DNA of 5,565 bases from positions 1 through 5,565 of the forward strand of contig JAERSX010000850.1 of assembly GCA_016845285.1 (NCBI GenBank), written 5' to 3'. Below the pieces are notes generated by a model, which did not search any database, had not been told where the DNA came from, and saw nothing but the letters and a program-made list of their open reading frames with translations. Position 1 is the stretch's first letter, and every line of letters begins with the position of its first letter. Source of the stretch: Deltaproteobacteria bacterium (GTDB lineage: Bacteria > Myxococcota_A > UBA796 > UBA2385). Both the position numbers and the translations under genes were made by a program. Of this stretch, positions 5,275 to 5,565 are shown piece by piece.

Positions 5275-5565
5275 ATCTCGATGAAATCGTCATCCTCGAG
5301 GGAGCTCGGACCCCCATCGGTCGCTTCCTGGGTGGGCTGTCGCGGGTGAGCCCCACCGACCTCGGTGCCGTGGCGAGCGCCGGTGCCCTGTCTCGCGCCG
5401 GTGTGCCTGCAGACGCCGTAGACGCCGTGTTCTTCGGCAACGTGCTGCCTGCCAGCAAGGACGCTGCCTACCTCGCCCGTCATGTGGGCCTGGCCGTCGG
5501 GGCGCCGGAGTCCACGCCCGCACTCACCGTGAACCGCGCCTGTGGTTCTGGCCTCGACGCCATCA
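5271..5565 (+). CDS. Thiolase (acetyl-CoA acyltransferase), N-terminal part, cut by window end
   Basis: The first 98 codons of a thiolase are present and the gene runs off the window. The translation opens with (V/M)NLDEIVILEGARTPIGRF, the standard thiolase N-terminus. It continues with DLGAVASAGAL and VFFGNVLPAS, and reaches NRACGSGLDAI, where Cys91 is the acyl-accepting nucleophile. Thiolases either split 3-ketoacyl-CoA with CoA (beta-oxidation, 3-oxoadipyl-CoA thiolysis) or condense two acetyl-CoA. The NRACGSG form is the common acetyl-CoA acetyltransferase-like version, so a specific PaaJ assignment is not justified. The His and second Cys of the active site lie beyond the window. The GTG start overlaps the dehydrogenase stop as GTGA, preceded by GGAG. 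It would supply the chain-shortening step after aldehyde oxidation and CoA activation. No ligase for that activation is seen here. Confidence 0.93.
   Translation, partial: MNLDEIVILEGARTPIGRFLGGLSRVSPTDLGAVASAGALSRAGVPADAVDAVFFGNVLPASKDAAYLARHVGLAVGAPESTPALTVNRACGSGLDAI

Overview
This is a compact, GC-rich stretch with every convincing gene on the + strand. A typical outer-membrane beta-barrel protein, with a cleavable signal peptide and a C-terminal phenylalanine, indicates a Gram-negative (diderm) bacterium. The base composition and gene style would suit a myxobacterial/deltaproteobacterial or other high-GC proteobacterial lineage, but that placement is a guess.

Layout: (1) 1-77 is a short leader with a clear Shine-Dalgarno sequence. 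(2) 78-740 is a small outer-membrane beta-barrel protein. (3) 765-1607 is an alpha/beta hydrolase of the epoxide-hydrolase type, with an Asp nucleophile. (4) 1604-3094 is a carotenoid-cleavage-type oxygenase with all four iron-binding histidines. (5) 3138-3599 is a small lipocalin-like domain protein. (6) 3592-5274 is a full-length PaaN-family aldehyde dehydrogenase. (7) 5271 to the window end is the first 98 codons of a thiolase (acetyl-CoA acyltransferase), including its catalytic Cys. No RNA gene, insertion sequence, CRISPR array or convincing terminator is visible, and no intergenic gap exceeds 77 bases.

Genes 3 to 7 look like one operon. Three junctions overlap (ATGA at 1604-1607, GTGAGTGA at 3592-3599, GTGA at 5271-5274). 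The fourth junction (3095-3137) is 43 bases long and is bridged by a 16-codon micro-ORF that overlaps both neighbours by four bases. The outer-membrane gene lies only 24 bases upstream and may belong to the same transcript.

The enzymes suggest a degradative route: oxidative cleavage of a C=C bond to give aldehydes (oxygenase), possible epoxide or ester opening (hydrolase), possible carriage of a hydrophobic intermediate (lipocalin-like protein), aldehyde oxidation (PaaN-type dehydrogenase), and thiolytic chain shortening (thiolase). The substrate, whether an apocarotenoid or other polyene, a stilbene-like phenolic, or something feeding a phenylacetate-type ring-opening route, cannot be decided from this window. 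The main sequence oddity is a run of nine G just before the lipocalin-like gene. One extra base there would fuse that gene in frame to an ATG with its own Shine-Dalgarno sequence at 3091.
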